Shown: piece after piece, positions 63,111-64,000 of the stretch
Numbering within the stretch: position 1 is the first letter of the stretch
Layout: the number at the start of each line of letters is the position of its first letter
DNA from: Planctomycetota bacterium
Lineage (GTDB): Bacteria > Planctomycetota > Planctomycetia > Pirellulales > Pirellulaceae
Length of the DNA stretch: 64,000 nucleotides
Reading direction: 5' to 3'
Assembly: GCA_026692865.1 (NCBI GenBank)
Contig: JAPLNI010000027.1
Span: forward strand, 1 to 64,000
Translations under genes and position numbers: made by a program
The notes under the pieces: model-generated
What the model was told of the DNA's origin: nothing
Databases searched by the model: none
The model's input: only the letters and a program-made list of their open reading frames with translations

Positions 63111-64000
63111 TTAGCTGTTCGACGCTGCTTCCGCCAACTCGCGAACCGCAATCGGGGCAATTTGGTAAGCTCGCGAACGGAAGAGGAAGTCAATCAAGTT
63201 ACCTTCGTGCGGCTGTAGCCAATTGAGCTTGCTGGTTGGAATCGGGCCGATATTCAACCTGTCGATATGAACAGCATCCGTCAACTCCTCGATCCACGAA
63301 GAATCTGTAGTCAGAGCCGTTCCAACAAGCGTTGGGCCGATCGCGCCGAGCATCTGCTTCTGCGGGCACTCGACGACAGAGACGAATGGGAACATGTACT
63401 CCTTCATCGCAACGGCTCGAGTCGGGCCGTCAGCATGAACGACGACCGGCCGCAAATACGCACATCGCTCGTGCTCAACCAATCGAGTTCCGTATCCTGC
63501 AGTCATGTCGGTGACGCCTGATTCGGCCAAGTCTTGTTGGACCATCGACCAAGTGCCGGTAGCCATCGCTGGATTCGTGAACGCCGCGAGTTGTGCCGTT
63601 GGATCTGATGGTGGCTTGATCTCGATTCCACCAATCCGTTCAGCGATAGCAGCGGCGATCTCTTTTGTATTTCGCGATGCCCAAATACCCGAGCAGTTGA
63701 TGCAACTACGACCGGAATTGCTCAAAACACTCTCAACCATCATGTCCAAATAATCTTCCCACTGATCCACGCAGTCGTCACCGAGCAAAATCTTTGACCA
63801 TCCTGGCCCGTGTGCTTGGACTCGAGGGTTCCCCGCATATTGCTGCACGGTTTGAGCACTACCGAAAATCATGGCTCGCGGCGACTTACCAAGAATAGTT
63901 GAACCGACATCATGCGAGCCTGGGTAAAGGCAGAAGGCTTCTGCCGGGATCCCTGCTTCGATGAAAGCCGCAATCATTCGATACGGGGTCCAAGGTTCTT
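63111..64000 (-). CDS. Aldehyde dehydrogenase family protein, C-terminal part (cut by window edge)
   Basis: Only the last about 296 residues are visible; the frame runs to the right edge (EPWTPYRMIAAFIEAGIPAE at its start). The catalytic Cys lies in SNSGRSCINCSGIWASRN, followed by the C-terminal blocks of the family. The final MKEYMFPFVSVVECPQKQML is the usual PFGP/F-x-P-x-x-x-V stretch, and LNIGPIPTSKLNWLQPHEGN is the closing segment. In planctomycetes such enzymes oxidise aldehydes with NAD(P); the specific substrate is not known. The N-terminal half, with the nucleotide-binding site, is outside the window. Confidence 0.9.
   Translation of the reverse strand, partial: EPWTPYRMIAAFIEAGIPAEAFCLYPGSHDVGSTILGKSPRAMIFGSAQTVQQYAGNPRVQAHGPGWSKILLGDDCVDQWEDYLDMMVESVLSNSGRSCINCSGIWASRNTKEIAAAIAERIGGIEIKPPSDPTAQLAAFTNPAMATGTWSMVQQDLAESGVTDMTAGYGTRLVEHERCAYLRPVVVHADGPTRAVAMKEYMFPFVSVVECPQKQMLGAIGPTLVGTALTTDSSWIEELTDAVHIDRLNIGPIPTSKLNWLQPHEGNLIDFLFRSRAYQIAPIAVRELAEAASNS

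Overview
The window reads as a chromosome segment from a planctomycete, most likely of the Pirellulaceae/Pirellulales group. The basis is family content: a very large PVC-type CxxCH heme protein with a beta-propeller, a secreted DUF1080 protein, an anti-sigma protein with a DUF1559-like domain, a DUF6655-type lipoprotein, a PEP-CTERM protein, long low-complexity secreted proteins and several small families I know only from planctomycetes. I see no rRNA, tRNA or CRISPR array. Genes are loosely packed, mostly in short runs, and dispersed intergenic repeats separate many of them.

Region 1-6262 looks like the right end of a genomic island. On the minus strand it holds a relic of a BREX type 1 phage-defence operon: an internal fragment of brxC joined by a deletion to an internal fragment of pglX, which runs off the left edge. 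Then come a small basic protein, a PEP-CTERM trypsin-like protease, an unknown 269-residue protein, two exported nucleases and a small excisionase-like protein. The island ends inside comM (6263-6967), of which only the 3' half is in the window.

Region 7000-26240 is mostly ordinary core: a Tat-exported TIM-barrel protein, an ACP / hot-dog dehydratase / ketosynthase cluster, a HemY-class protoporphyrinogen oxidase, an NRDE protein, the soluble transhydrogenase sthA, a low-molecular-weight phosphatase, two cyclophilins, a translationally overlapping pair for sugar-nucleotide synthesis (a nucleotidyltransferase plus a GHMP-kinase/UDPGP fusion), a toxin-antitoxin pair whose toxin is broken, argG and purD.

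Region 26280-46050 holds a Ser/Thr kinase, a DUF6655-like lipoprotein, a GYF-domain protein, an RsmF-like rRNA methyltransferase, a BY-kinase for exopolysaccharide with a TPR membrane protein upstream, a zinc-ribbon protein, the giant heme protein, a free-standing RNA polymerase alpha C-terminal domain, an AMP-forming ligase, two clpP genes in tandem and polX. Region 46200-64000 holds a coiled-coil membrane protein with a clear promoter, a TolC-family exporter with a long disordered N-terminus, an ECF sigma / anti-sigma pair with a clear promoter, a chimeric pseudogene (ammonium transporter joined to HD-GYP), a DUF1080 protein, a Pro/Tyr-rich secreted protein, a LacI regulator, a malate synthase G / GlcG pair, a sialate O-acetylesterase gene with an internal deletion, a ZIP metal transporter and a truncated aldehyde dehydrogenase.

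Two themes deserve attention. First, at least five loci carry deletion or frameshift scars (brxC-pglX, comM, the ParE-like toxin, amt/HD-GYP, sialate esterase). Second, two dispersed repeat families recur between genes, often side by side; one copy of the hairpin-forming family lies in frame inside the AMP-ligase gene. Other points of interest are a ketosynthase whose invariant lysine is asparagine, and the stand-alone alpha-CTD with its DNA-contact residues kept. All identifications are by reading motifs; no database search was run.
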